Position numbers and translations under genes: made by a program. Of a DNA stretch of 64,000 bases, positions 16,431-24,929 are shown in pieces; positions within the stretch are counted from its first letter, which is position 1; each line of letters starts with the position of its first letter. Location: assembly GCF_900100735.1 (NCBI RefSeq), contig NZ_FNCJ01000001.1:558001-622000 (forward strand), written 5' to 3'. Origin of the DNA: Paraburkholderia phenazinium. GTDB taxonomy: Bacteria > Pseudomonadota > Gammaproteobacteria > Burkholderiales > Burkholderiaceae. The notes under the pieces were generated by a model. It saw only the letters and a list, made by a program, of their open reading frames with translations. It did no database searches and had not been told where the DNA came from.

Positions 16431-17636
16431 GTGGCAGGGGATAGCGACCTCGAAAAAACCGAATCAGCCACTCCCAGGCGCCTCGAAAAGGCGCGGGAAG
16501 AGGGGCAGATCGTACGTTCGCGGGAGCTGGTCTCGTTTGCGCTGCTGTCGGCCGGCTTCTACGGCGTGTGGGCCTTTTCCGGGATGATCGGCGATCACCT
16601 GGAGTCGATCTTGCGCGGCGCCTTTACGTTCAATCATGAGAGCGTCTTCGAGACCCGGCGCATGCTGATCGGCGCCGGTGCCGCCAGCCTCGAAGCGCTG
16701 CATGTGCTGCTGCCGATCCTTGCCATGACCGGCCTCGCCGCCTTGCTGTCGCCGCTCGCACTGGGCGGCTGGCATGTATCGTCCAAATCGCTCGAGCCCA
16801 ATTTCAGCCGGCTCGATCCGATCGCCGGACTCGGCAAGATTTTTTCGATCAACGGGCCGATCCAGCTCGGCATGTCGCTCGCGAAGACCCTCGTGGTGGG
16901 CCTGATTGGCGGAATGTCGATCTGGAACCGCCACGACGAGATCGTCGCGCTCGCTACCCAGCCGCTCACCGTGGCGTTTGCCAACGCGGGGCACCTGATT
17001 GCGGTCTGCTGTGGCATGACCGTGGCGGGCATGTTCCTTGTGGCGGCGCTCGACGTCCCGTATCAGATCTGGAATTACCACAAGAAGCTCCGGATGACGA
17101 AGGAAGAAGTGAAGCAGGAACACAAGGAAAGCGAGGGCGACCCCAAGATGAAGGGGCGCATCCGTCAGCAGCAGCGCGCGATTGCGCGGCGCCGGATGAT
17201 GAGCAACGTGCCGAAAGCCGACGTGGTCGTGACCAACCCGACGCACTTCGCGGTGGCGCTGCGCTACAGCGACGGCGAGATGCGCGCGCCGAAGGTGGTC
17301 GCCAAGGGCGTGAACCTGGTGGCCGCGCGGATTCGCGAGCTGGCGGTAGAGAACAACGTGCCCCTGCTCGAAGCGCCGCCGCTCGCGCGGGCGCTGTATC
17401 ACAACGTCGAGCTCGACCGCGAAATTCCCGGCCCGCTGTACGGTGCGGTTGCGGAAGTGCTGGCGTGGGTCTATCAACTGCGCCGCTTCAAGACCGAAGG
17501 CGGCGTGGCGCCGGTTGCACCGAAAGACTTCGACGTGCCGGCCGACCTCGACAAGGGGCCGGTATCCGACGAAGAGGCGAGCGAAGAAGCCGCCGAAGCC
17601 CTTAACGATGACAAGGCACCTGGAGCCTCCGCATGA
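16431..17636 (+). CDS. flhB: Flagellar type III export switch protein FlhB
   Basis: FlhB (401 aa) is the export-gate component that changes substrate specificity from hook to filament. Four transmembrane helices fill the first half. The cytoplasmic half carries the self-cleaving NPTH motif at 269-272, the same position as in E. coli, followed by the conserved APKVVAKG stretch. The C-terminal 40 residues are an acidic/Ala extension. The GTG at 16431 follows GGAGAG. flhA starts inside its last codons (4-bp overlap). Confidence 0.97.
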   Translation: MAGDSDLEKTESATPRRLEKAREEGQIVRSRELVSFALLSAGFYGVWAFSGMIGDHLESILRGAFTFNHESVFETRRMLIGAGAASLEALHVLLPILAMTGLAALLSPLALGGWHVSSKSLEPNFSRLDPIAGLGKIFSINGPIQLGMSLAKTLVVGLIGGMSIWNRHDEIVALATQPLTVAFANAGHLIAVCCGMTVAGMFLVAALDVPYQIWNYHKKLRMTKEEVKQEHKESEGDPKMKGRIRQQQRAIARRRMMSNVPKADVVVTNPTHFAVALRYSDGEMRAPKVVAKGVNLVAARIRELAVENNVPLLEAPPLARALYHNVELDREIPGPLYGAVAEVLAWVYQLRRFKTEGGVAPVAPKDFDVPADLDKGPVSDEEASEEAAEALNDDKAPGASA

Positions 17637-19735
17637 ACGCACGCGCCGGTTTCCTGGCCCGACGGCCGGATGCACTGAGCAGCACCAACCTGCGCGCACT
17701 CGCAGGTCCGGTGCTGATCGTGATGATCCTCGGCATGATGATTCTGCCGTTGCCGCCGTTTCTGCTGGATCTGTTGTTCACCTTCAATATCGCGCTGTCC
17801 GTGATGGTGCTGCTCGTCAGCATGTACACGATGAAGCCGCTCGACTTCGCGGCCTTCCCGAGCGTGCTGCTGTTCTCGACGCTGCTGCGCCTGTCGCTGA
17901 ACGTGGCATCCACCCGGGTGGTGCTGCTCGAAGGCCACACCGGCCCGGATGCGGCCGGGCAGGTGATCGAATCGTTCGGTCACTTCCTCGTGGGCGGCAA
18001 CTTCGCGGTCGGGATCGTGGTGTTCATCATCCTGATGGTGATCAACTTCATGGTGATCACCAAGGGTGCGGGCCGGATCGCCGAAGTGTCCGCGCGCTTC
18101 ACGCTCGATGCGATGCCCGGCAAGCAGATGGCGATCGACGCCGACCTGAACGCCGGCATCATCAACGAAGACCAGGCGCGCAAGCGCCGTCTGGAAGTCG
18201 GCCAGGAAGCCGAGTTCTACGGCTCGATGGACGGCGCGAGCAAGTTCGTGCGCGGCGATGCGATTGCCGGCCTGCTGATCATGGTGATCAACATCATCGG
18301 CGGCCTGATTGTCGGCGTGGTCCAGCATGACATGGATTTTGCCGCGGCCGGCAAGGTCTACACGCTGCTCACCATCGGTGACGGCCTCGTCGCGCAGATC
18401 CCGTCGCTGGTGATCTCGACGGCCGCCGGTGTGATCGTCTCGCGCGTGGCGACCAACGAGGACATCGGCACCCAGTTGACCGGGCAGTTGTTCACCAACC
18501 CGCGCGTGCTGGTCATCACGGGCTGCATTCTGGTGCTGATGGGCCTGATTCCCGGCATGCCGCACTTCGCCTTCCTGCTGCTGGGCGGTGGCCTGATCCA
18601 GCTTGGCCGGATGATGAAGAAGCGCGCCGCCGACATGAAGAACACCGCGGCGCTCGTCGATGTCGCACCGGCCGCGCTCACGCCGACCGAGAACACCGAG
18701 GCAAGCTGGGAAGACGTGACGATGATCGACACGCTCGGCCTCGAAGTCGGTTACCGGCTGATCCCGCTCGTCGACAAGAACTCGGACGGCGAACTGCTCA
18801 AGCGGATCAAGAGCATCCGCAAGAAGTTCGCGCAGGAAATCGGCTTCCTGCCGCCGGTGATCCATATCCGCGACAACCTGGAGCTGCGGCCCAACGGCTA
18901 CCGGATTGCCCTGAAGGGCGTCGAAGTGGGCGTCGGCGAGGCTTATCCGGGCCAGTGGCTGGCTATCAACCCGGGTCAGGTGAGCGCGGCGCTGCCGGGC
19001 ACGCCGACTCAGGATCCGGCCTTCGGTTTGCCGGCGATCTGGATCGATACCAACCTGCGCGAGCAGGCGCAGGTGTACGGCTACACAGTGGTCGATTCGA
19101 GCACGGTGGTGGCGACCCACCTGAACCACCTGGTGGTCACGCACGCCTCCGAACTGCTCGGCCGCCGCGAGATCCAGGCGCTGATCGAACGGATGCAGAA
19201 GGACACGCCGTCGCTGGTCGACGATCTGATTCCGAAGTCGCTCTCGCTCACCACGCTGCAGAAGGTGTTGCAGAACCTGCTGGAAGAAGGCGTGCCGATC
19301 CGCGACATGCGCACCATTCTGGAAGCGCTCGCCGAACACACGCCGAAGGTCAGCGACCCGCACGAACTGACCGCCGCCGTGCGCCTCGCACTGGGCCGCG
19401 CGATCACCCAGCAGTGGTTCCCCGGCAACGGCGACATGCAGGTGATGGGCCTCGATTCGAACCTCGAACGTGTGCTGTCGCAGGCGCTCTCGACCGGTCC
19501 GAACCCAGGCCTCGAACCGGGCCTCGCCCATACGCTGTTGACCGAGACGCAGAAGGCGATGACGCGTCAACAGAACCTTGGGCTCGCGCCCGTGCTGCTG
19601 GTGCAGCACTCGTTGCGGCCGATGCTCGCGCGCTTCCTGCGCCGCAGCCTGCCGCAGTTGAAGGTGCTGTCGTATGCGGAAGTGCCCGACACCCGCAACG
19701 TGAAGGTGGTGAATCAGATCGGCGGGCAGGGGTAA
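17633..19735 (+). CDS. flhA: Flagellar export gate protein FlhA
   Basis: FlhA (700 aa) forms the nonameric ring of the flagellar export gate and binds chaperone-substrate complexes. Hydrophobic helices occupy roughly residues 20-320. The cytoplasmic FHIPEP loop is seen as RIAEVSARFTLDAMPGKQMA. The large cytoplasmic domain follows, with EDVTMIDTLGLEVGYRLIPL. Length and sequence are typical. It is translationally coupled to flhB. A hairpin with a short T-rich tail lies about 95 bp downstream. Confidence 0.97.
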   Translation: MNARAGFLARRPDALSSTNLRALAGPVLIVMILGMMILPLPPFLLDLLFTFNIALSVMVLLVSMYTMKPLDFAAFPSVLLFSTLLRLSLNVASTRVVLLEGHTGPDAAGQVIESFGHFLVGGNFAVGIVVFIILMVINFMVITKGAGRIAEVSARFTLDAMPGKQMAIDADLNAGIINEDQARKRRLEVGQEAEFYGSMDGASKFVRGDAIAGLLIMVINIIGGLIVGVVQHDMDFAAAGKVYTLLTIGDGLVAQIPSLVISTAAGVIVSRVATNEDIGTQLTGQLFTNPRVLVITGCILVLMGLIPGMPHFAFLLLGGGLIQLGRMMKKRAADMKNTAALVDVAPAALTPTENTEASWEDVTMIDTLGLEVGYRLIPLVDKNSDGELLKRIKSIRKKFAQEIGFLPPVIHIRDNLELRPNGYRIALKGVEVGVGEAYPGQWLAINPGQVSAALPGTPTQDPAFGLPAIWIDTNLREQAQVYGYTVVDSSTVVATHLNHLVVTHASELLGRREIQALIERMQKDTPSLVDDLIPKSLSLTTLQKVLQNLLEEGVPIRDMRTILEALAEHTPKVSDPHELTAAVRLALGRAITQQWFPGNGDMQVMGLDSNLERVLSQALSTGPNPGLEPGLAHTLLTETQKAMTRQQNLGLAPVLLVQHSLRPMLARFLRRSLPQLKVLSYAEVPDTRNVKVVNQIGGQG

Positions 19736-19830
19736 GCGGTTCGTCCGCTGCTGCCGCGCGGCGGCTCTTATTGGTGAACCGGCGCTCAGTGCCTGGCCTG
19801 CCGCTTGAGCTGTTTTGATTCCGAAAAATC

Positions 19831-19864
19831 GCCCCTGTCAGTCAACGACTTACAGGGGCTTTCT
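19831..19864 (+). terminator. Intrinsic terminator candidate after flhA
   Basis: GCCCCTGT at 19831-19838 pairs with ACAGGGGC at 19852-19859, followed by TTTCTC. The stem is strong but the T-tract is short. It would separate flhBA from flhF, which has its own promoter candidate. Confidence 0.55.
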
Positions 19865-20040
19865 CATTTCGGCCCGTTCCGGGCGAAAGCCGCGGAGAAT
19901 CACCTGGTTTCCGGACAAATCGGGTCTCGGGAGCGCTCGAATCAAGTCGTTTCCGGCAGACTCCGGCATACTGCCCGCCCTCGCTCGTACCCTGCATCTC
20001 CTCGCGCCTCCCCCCGCCTCCATCACGCGAATTGCCTACC

Positions 20041-20089
20041 TTTCCCGGCCTTTATCAACCGATCGTCCGTGGACATCTTTCGCAATAAT
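20041..20089 (+). promoter_or_regulatory. Candidate FlhDC-dependent (class II) promoter of flhF-flhG-fliA
   Basis: TTTCCC at 20041, TTAT at 20052, CCGATCGT at 20059-20066 and AATAAT at 20084-20089 match the flhB promoter element for element and spacing for spacing. Both are followed by a short TCTCA. The region 19736-20145 otherwise holds only the flhA terminator. Confidence 0.55.
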
Positions 20090-20145
20090 CGATCTCAATG
20101 GGAAGCGGTATGTTGCCGGTCCGTAAACCTCATCGGGGGTCCAGC

Positions 20146-22107
20146 TTGAACATTCGTAAATTTGTCGGTGCTACCAGTCGCGATGCGCTGCGTCTCGTTC
20201 GCGAGGCACTGGGCCCGGACGCGGTCGTGCTGTCGAACCGCACGATAGAGGACGGCACGGTGGAAATCGTTGCACTTGCGGATAGCGATCTGGCCAAGAT
20301 CACCCCGAAGTCGCGCGACGGCGCGAGCAGCGCGGCGCCCGCGCTGGGCCAGTCGGCACCGGCGCCCCGCAGCATGCCGCCGATGCAGGCGAACCCCTAC
20401 GCGAGCGGCATGCCGGACGTGTTTTCGTCGGTGTTCGGCGCGAGCCCGGAAGCCGGTACCGAGAGCATGTCGTCGAGCAACTCGCCTGCGCATGCTGCAG
20501 CGGCGCCCGCCGCAGCACCCGCTCTACCGCCCGCCACGCCAGGCGCCGCTGAACTGCCGGCCGGCGCCGCGTCGAAGGCAACCTCTGCGCACGCTGCACC
20601 GCTGCTGCCGGAAACCGGCCACACGCTGCAAAGCCAACCTGCGCCGCAAGCCGTGTCCGCACAAACCCCGGCTCAAAGCGCAGCACAACCCGCCGCGCCG
20701 ATGCCGCAAGTGCCGCGTTCGAGCGACGACATCCGCGCCGACGTGCTCAAGGCCGCTGGTGTGCCGCCCACGCCGTTCGCACCGATCGCCCCGGTGGCGC
20801 CGCGCACCATGGCAGAGTCGAACCCCTGGTTGATCGACCACGCCCGCAGCATCGCCGGCAAGCAGCAGGGCGCCTACAGCGCCCGCCCGTCGTCGATGAC
20901 GCCGGCCGCCGCGATGGCCAAGGGCCTTGGCGCCCCAGTGGAAATTCAGGTCGGCGCCCGCCAGCCGGCGGTTCACCCCGACACCCCGGACTGGGCTCGC
21001 GAAGCGGCCCAACTGGCAGCGCGCCGCGCCGCCCAGAAGCTCAGCTCGACGGAAGAGGCCCGCGCCGCCGCCAGCAACACCACGGCCAGCGTCACCGAAG
21101 CCATCAAGGCGCGCATGGAGCAGGTTGTCAACGAAACGGTGATGAGCGAGCTCTCCTCGATGCGCGGCATGATGGAGGAACACTTCGCAGGCCTGCTGTG
21201 GGCCGACCGCCAGCGCCGCAGCCCGGCGCGCGCCTCGCTCACCAAGCACCTGTTCGCGGCGGGCTTCTCCGCGCAACTGGTGCAGATGATGGTCGACAAC
21301 CTGCCGGCCGAAATCGACAACATGGAAGGCGGGATGGACTGGGTGCGCAACGTACTCGAGTCGAACCTGCCGGTGATGGAAAACGAAGACGCGCTGATGG
21401 AGCGCGGTGGTGTGTTCGCGCTGATGGGCCCGACGGGCGTCGGCAAGACGACCACCACGGCGAAGCTCGCCGCGCGCTGTGTGATGCGCTTCGGCGCCAG
21501 CAAGGTGGCGCTCCTCACCACCGATAGCTACCGGATCGGCGGCCACGAGCAACTGCGTATTTTCGGCAAGATCCTCGGCGTCTCGGTGCATGCGGTGAAG
21601 GATGGCGCCGATCTGCAACTGGCGCTCGCCGAGCTGCGCAACAAGCACATCGTGCTGATCGACACGATCGGCATGAGCCAGCGCGACCGCCTCGTGTCCG
21701 ACCAGATCGCCATGCTGTGCCGCGCCGGACAGCCGGTGCAGCGCCTGCTGCTGCTGAACGCCACCAGCCACGGCGATACGCTCAACGAAGTTGTGCAGGC
21801 CTACCAGCGCGCGCCGGATCAACAGCCGCTCGCCGGCTGCATCCTGACCAAGCTCGACGAGGCCACCAACCTGGGCGGTGTGCTCGACACGGTGATCCGC
21901 TACAAGCTGCCGGTGCACTACGTGTCGACCGGTCAGAAGGTGCCCGAGAACCTGTACGTCGCGACCCGGAAATTCCTGATCAAGAGCGCCTTCTGCATTC
22001 CGCGCGACAGTTCGCCGTTCGTGCCGCACGACGACGACATTCCGGCTTTGCTTTCGGCGCTCTCGGCGCGCTCGACGTCCGAACTGCACGAGGTCCGCTT
22101 TGGATAA
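20146..22107 (+). CDS. flhF: Flagellar biosynthesis SRP-type GTPase FlhF
   Basis: FlhF (653 aa) is an SRP-family GTPase that sets the site and number of flagella. The C-terminal NG domain has P-loop MGPTGVGKTTTTAKLAAR, DSYRIGGHEQLRIFG, G3-like LIDTIGMSQRD and G4 TKLDEATNLGG. The start is TTG 20146, since GGGGG lies 6 nt upstream and the family N-terminus NIRKFVGATSRDALRLVREA follows. An ATG 48 bp earlier is possible. The B-domain linker is very long and Ala/Pro-rich (about 60-260), making the protein larger than most FlhFs. Confidence 0.95.
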   Translation: MNIRKFVGATSRDALRLVREALGPDAVVLSNRTIEDGTVEIVALADSDLAKITPKSRDGASSAAPALGQSAPAPRSMPPMQANPYASGMPDVFSSVFGASPEAGTESMSSSNSPAHAAAAPAAAPALPPATPGAAELPAGAASKATSAHAAPLLPETGHTLQSQPAPQAVSAQTPAQSAAQPAAPMPQVPRSSDDIRADVLKAAGVPPTPFAPIAPVAPRTMAESNPWLIDHARSIAGKQQGAYSARPSSMTPAAAMAKGLGAPVEIQVGARQPAVHPDTPDWAREAAQLAARRAAQKLSSTEEARAAASNTTASVTEAIKARMEQVVNETVMSELSSMRGMMEEHFAGLLWADRQRRSPARASLTKHLFAAGFSAQLVQMMVDNLPAEIDNMEGGMDWVRNVLESNLPVMENEDALMERGGVFALMGPTGVGKTTTTAKLAARCVMRFGASKVALLTTDSYRIGGHEQLRIFGKILGVSVHAVKDGADLQLALAELRNKHIVLIDTIGMSQRDRLVSDQIAMLCRAGQPVQRLLLLNATSHGDTLNEVVQAYQRAPDQQPLAGCILTKLDEATNLGGVLDTVIRYKLPVHYVSTGQKVPENLYVATRKFLIKSAFCIPRDSSPFVPHDDDIPALLSALSARSTSELHEVRFG

Positions 22108-22972
22108 ATTCGTCTCGGATCAGGCCGAAGGACTGCGCCGCCTGCTGGCGCGCAGCGGTTCGCGAGTGCTGGCTGTGACGGGCGGCTCGCTGAGCGTCGG
22201 CTGCACCACGACCGTCGTCAATCTGGCGGCGGCGCTCGCTGAACAGGGCAAGGACGTGCTCGTGATCGACGAGTGCCTTGGCGATTACTCCGTGAGCGCG
22301 ATGCTCGGCGGCGTGCGCGGCGCGGGCAATTTTGCCGCCGTGATGCGCGGCGAGATGCCGCTTGAAGCCGCCGTCGCACACCATGCACTGGGTTTTTCGG
22401 TGCTGGCCGCCTCGCGCAGCAATCGCGAAGGCTACAGCGCGGCACAACTGGGCACGGTGCTGGACGGACCGGCTGACGTCGTCTTGATCGACGCGCAGCT
22501 CGACGAACTCGGCCAGCTCTCGGCGCTGGCCATGCAGGCGCACGACCTGATGATCGTCACGCGCGTCGCCGCGCAGGCGATCACCGATGCGTATGCCTGC
22601 ATGAAGCGCCTGCACTACGCACACGGCCTCGGGCAGTTCCGGGTGCTGGTGAATCACGTGCAGAGCGTGACGGACGCGCATACCGCGTTCGAAAACCTGG
22701 CGGGGGTGGCAGGACGCTATCTGACCGTGTCGCTGGAAGATGCGGGCTGTATCGCCGCCGATCCGCGCATGGCGAGGGCGCTGGAACTGTCGCGCTGCGT
22801 GGTCGACGCGTTTCCGTCGACACCCGCCGCGCGCGATTACCGGCATCTTGCCGCCGAATTGCAGTATTGGCCGATGCGGCCAGCGATGTCGTCACGGCAC
22901 CACTGGGTGGCGCCGACGACGACAGTAACAGCGGCGCAACACGCCGACCAACCGTCTGCGCAGCACGCCTGA
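22100..22972 (+). CDS. flhG: FlhG/FleN-like MinD-family protein with altered Walker A
   Basis: This is the partner of FlhF (290 aa). The N-terminus holds D7-Q8-A9-x-x-L12-R13, the DQAxxLR helix that activates FlhF GTPase in characterised FlhGs. The MinD-like fold follows. In the P-loop (VTGGSLSVGCTTTVVNLA) the signature lysine is T27 and the phosphate-binding lysine is C35, so neither Walker A lysine is present. The TTG start overlaps the flhF end by 8 bp. The family call rests on order and fold. ATPase activity is doubtful. Confidence 0.88.
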   Translation: MDKFVSDQAEGLRRLLARSGSRVLAVTGGSLSVGCTTTVVNLAAALAEQGKDVLVIDECLGDYSVSAMLGGVRGAGNFAAVMRGEMPLEAAVAHHALGFSVLAASRSNREGYSAAQLGTVLDGPADVVLIDAQLDELGQLSALAMQAHDLMIVTRVAAQAITDAYACMKRLHYAHGLGQFRVLVNHVQSVTDAHTAFENLAGVAGRYLTVSLEDAGCIAADPRMARALELSRCVVDAFPSTPAARDYRHLAAELQYWPMRPAMSSRHHWVAPTTTVTAAQHADQPSAQHA

Positions 22973-22999
22973 AGGCGCGGTGCGGACAAGGGGAGCACG

Positions 23000-23734
23000 A
23001 TGTATAACGCTCAGGGAAAGATTTCCCAAGCCGAGGTTCTGACGAAGTACGCGCCGCTGGTGCGGCGGCTCGGCTTGCAGCTTGTGGCCAAGATGCCGGC
23101 GAGCGTCGATCTGGACGACCTGATTCAGGCCGGCATGATCGGGCTGCTGGACGCGGCGAGCCGCTACAAGGAAGACCAGGGCGCGCAGTTCGAAACCTAT
23201 GCGAGCCAGCGGATTCGCGGCGCCATGCTCGACGAGCTGCGCAGCAACGACTGGTTGCCGCGCAGCCTGCGCCGCACCTCGCGCGAGGTGGAGACGGCCG
23301 TGCATCAGGTCGAACAGACGCTGGGCCGCTCGGCGAGCGAGACCGAGATTGCCGGCCACCTGAAGATGCCGCTCGACGAGTATCAGTCGATGCTGCAGGA
23401 CCTGCACGGCAGCCAGCTGATCTACTACGAAGACTTCGATCGCTCCGCCGACGACGAGCCGTTCCTCGACCGCTATTGCGTCGACCATTCGGACCCGCTC
23501 TCGGCGCTGCTCGACGAAAGCCTGCGCGCGGCGCTGGTCGACGCGATCGAACGTCTGCCGGATCGCGAGAAGCTGCTGATGTCGCTGTACTACGAGCGCG
23601 GCATGAACCTGCGCGAAATCGGCGCGGTGATGGAAGTCAGCGAATCGCGGGTCTGCCAGCTGCATAGCCAGGCGGTTGCGCGGCTGCGTACGCGCCTGCG
23701 CGAGATGGCGTGGGCCAAGGCGGAAGCCGAATGA
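23000..23734 (+). CDS. fliA: Flagellar sigma factor FliA (sigma28)
   Basis: FliA (244 aa) is the sigma factor for late flagellar and chemotaxis genes. Region 2 is visible as LVAKMPASVDLDDLIQAGMIGLLDAA and FETYASQRIRGAMLDELRSNDWLPRS in pieces. Region 4 follows at LPDREKLLMSLYYERGMNLREIGAVMEVSESRVCQLHSQA in pieces. It is the last gene of the flhF operon, 27 bp after flhG, and a strong terminator follows. Promoters matching its consensus precede motA, flgM, ycgR, flgK and fliS. Confidence 0.97.
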   Translation: MYNAQGKISQAEVLTKYAPLVRRLGLQLVAKMPASVDLDDLIQAGMIGLLDAASRYKEDQGAQFETYASQRIRGAMLDELRSNDWLPRSLRRTSREVETAVHQVEQTLGRSASETEIAGHLKMPLDEYQSMLQDLHGSQLIYYEDFDRSADDEPFLDRYCVDHSDPLSALLDESLRAALVDAIERLPDREKLLMSLYYERGMNLREIGAVMEVSESRVCQLHSQAVARLRTRLREMAWAKAEAE

Positions 23735-23796
23735 ATGACACCGGTGGGCGGCCGACGATCTAGCATCGTTGGCGTGCATCGACCCAACGCGACTTC

Positions 23797-23822
23797 CGCC
23801 GTCCTTGTGACGGCGTTTTTTT
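23797..23822 (+). terminator. Intrinsic terminator after fliA
   Basis: CGCCGTC (23797-23803) pairs with GACGGCG (23809-23815) around a 5-nt loop and is followed by seven T residues. It lies between convergent fliA and flgN. Confidence 0.9.
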
Positions 23823-23916
23823 GCAGTGGAGCTAGCGGGGATAGAGCGCAGAGGAGGGGGTAAAGCAGAGTGGGAGCGGGGGCGCAGATCTCGCAGACGC
23901 CCCGCTTAAGGCTTGC

Positions 23917-24360
23917 TTACAGCGCGCCGAATCCCGGCACGCGCCCGTCGGGCCCATACAGCGAAGGCTTAGGCGGACGAACCTGCAGCACGTCGAGCGC
24001 GCCCTGGTTGTATTCCATGCGGGTCTGGATCAGCACGCCGTTGAGCTTGTTCGAGCGGTGCGCCCGTTCCACGGATTGCTGCAGCAGCGACCATTGCGCC
24101 GCCAGCTTCGGATCGCGTCCGGCGGCCAGTTTGATGCCGCTCGGGCCAGCCGGCAGGCCCATTTCGGCGAGCTGCGTGTCGCGGATCTTCTCCAGCGAGG
24201 CCAGCTTGCCGACCAGTTCGGTTTTCTTCTCGACGATCGGCCGCAGCATCTCGGCCGGATCCACCTGGGTCAGCGCCTTCTGTTCGAAGACCAGCACCGA
24301 GGCGAATTCCTCGATCGTCGCGTATTCGTCGATAACGGTTGCCAGCAGCGCGTCTTTCAT
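23917..24360 (-). CDS. flgN: Flagellar export chaperone FlgN
   Basis: FlgN (147 aa) is the helical chaperone for the hook-filament junction proteins FlgK and FlgL. The product is all-helical and matches the family (TVIDEYATIEEFASVLVFEQ; LVGKLASLEKIRDTQLAEMG). ATG 24360 is taken as start. A GTG at 24363 is equally near the GAGAG ribosome site. It follows flgM by about 74 bp in the same operon. Its clients are encoded at 35436-38692. Confidence 0.9.
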   Translation of the reverse strand: MKDALLATVIDEYATIEEFASVLVFEQKALTQVDPAEMLRPIVEKKTELVGKLASLEKIRDTQLAEMGLPAGPSGIKLAAGRDPKLAAQWSLLQQSVERAHRSNKLNGVLIQTRMEYNQGALDVLQVRPPKPSLYGPDGRVPGFGAL

Positions 24361-24434
24361 CACAACTCGCTCTCACAGCGCCCGCGCATGGCGCGCGGGT
24401 CGGGTTTCAAGGTGTCGCCTGACGGCGTCCAGCC

Positions 24435-24788
24435 TTAATTGCCGGTCGCCGGGGCTCTCGTTTGCAGCAGACTGCGTGTCGTTTCCAGCACGCCGTCGGC
24501 AATCTTGCCCGGGTCGATGGTCAGCGTGCCATTCTTGATGGCCGCCTTGATCGATTCGACGTGAGCGGTGTCGATATCCGCCGAACCCGATGCCGCCAGG
24601 TTGCGCAGATCGGACGACAAGCCCGACAGGCTCACGTTCGCGTCGCCACCCGAGCTGGTGGCGGCTTGCGCGGTGGTTGCCGCGCCTTGGGCGGTGGTAG
24701 CCGCCGGAGCCAAACTGTCCTGCTGGGCGCGCGAGGCGCTGCCCGTCAGGCTGTCCGGCTTGGTGTTGGTGGTGGAATCGATTTTCAC
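24435..24788 (-). CDS. flgM: Anti-sigma28 factor FlgM
   Basis: FlgM (117 aa) holds FliA inactive until hook completion, then is exported. The N-terminus VKIDSTTNTKPDSL is typical. The middle is a disordered Ala/Thr stretch. The C-terminal FliA-binding helices are ADIDTAHVESIKAAIKNGTL and DPGKIADGVLETTRSLL. I choose GTG 24788 because AGGAAG lies 6 nt upstream and the conserved protein begins there, not at the ATG 42 bp earlier. A sigma28 promoter precedes it, giving the usual feedback loop. Confidence 0.93.
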   Translation of the reverse strand: MKIDSTTNTKPDSLTGSASRAQQDSLAPAATTAQGAATTAQAATSSGGDANVSLSGLSSDLRNLAASGSADIDTAHVESIKAAIKNGTLTIDPGKIADGVLETTRSLLQTRAPATGN

Positions 24789-24816
24789 GATTGGCTTCCT
24801 GTGCGATTTGATTCTT

Positions 24817-24844
24817 ATAACGGCATTCAAGAATCCAAACTTTA
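24817..24844 (-). promoter_or_regulatory. Sigma28 (FliA) promoter of flgM-flgN
   Basis: On the minus strand TAAAGTTT (24844-24837) is followed after 12 bp by GCCGTTAT (24824-24817). The -35 is a perfect consensus match. It drives flgM from just downstream of flgA. Confidence 0.75.
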
Positions 24845-24929
24845 GCGCAATCGGTGTATCCGTTTGTAACGGCTCCGCCGGTCAGCTTTCCGCACGAACC
24901 CAGCCACCACCCCCGCTTTCAGGTCCGGA

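Noticed and set aside
17474-19609. Antisense frame of 711 codons across flhA, and similar long frames opposite cheA, flgE, flgI and the chemoreceptor
   Set aside because: His/Arg-rich shadow translation in GC-rich DNA. The plus-strand genes are unmistakable.
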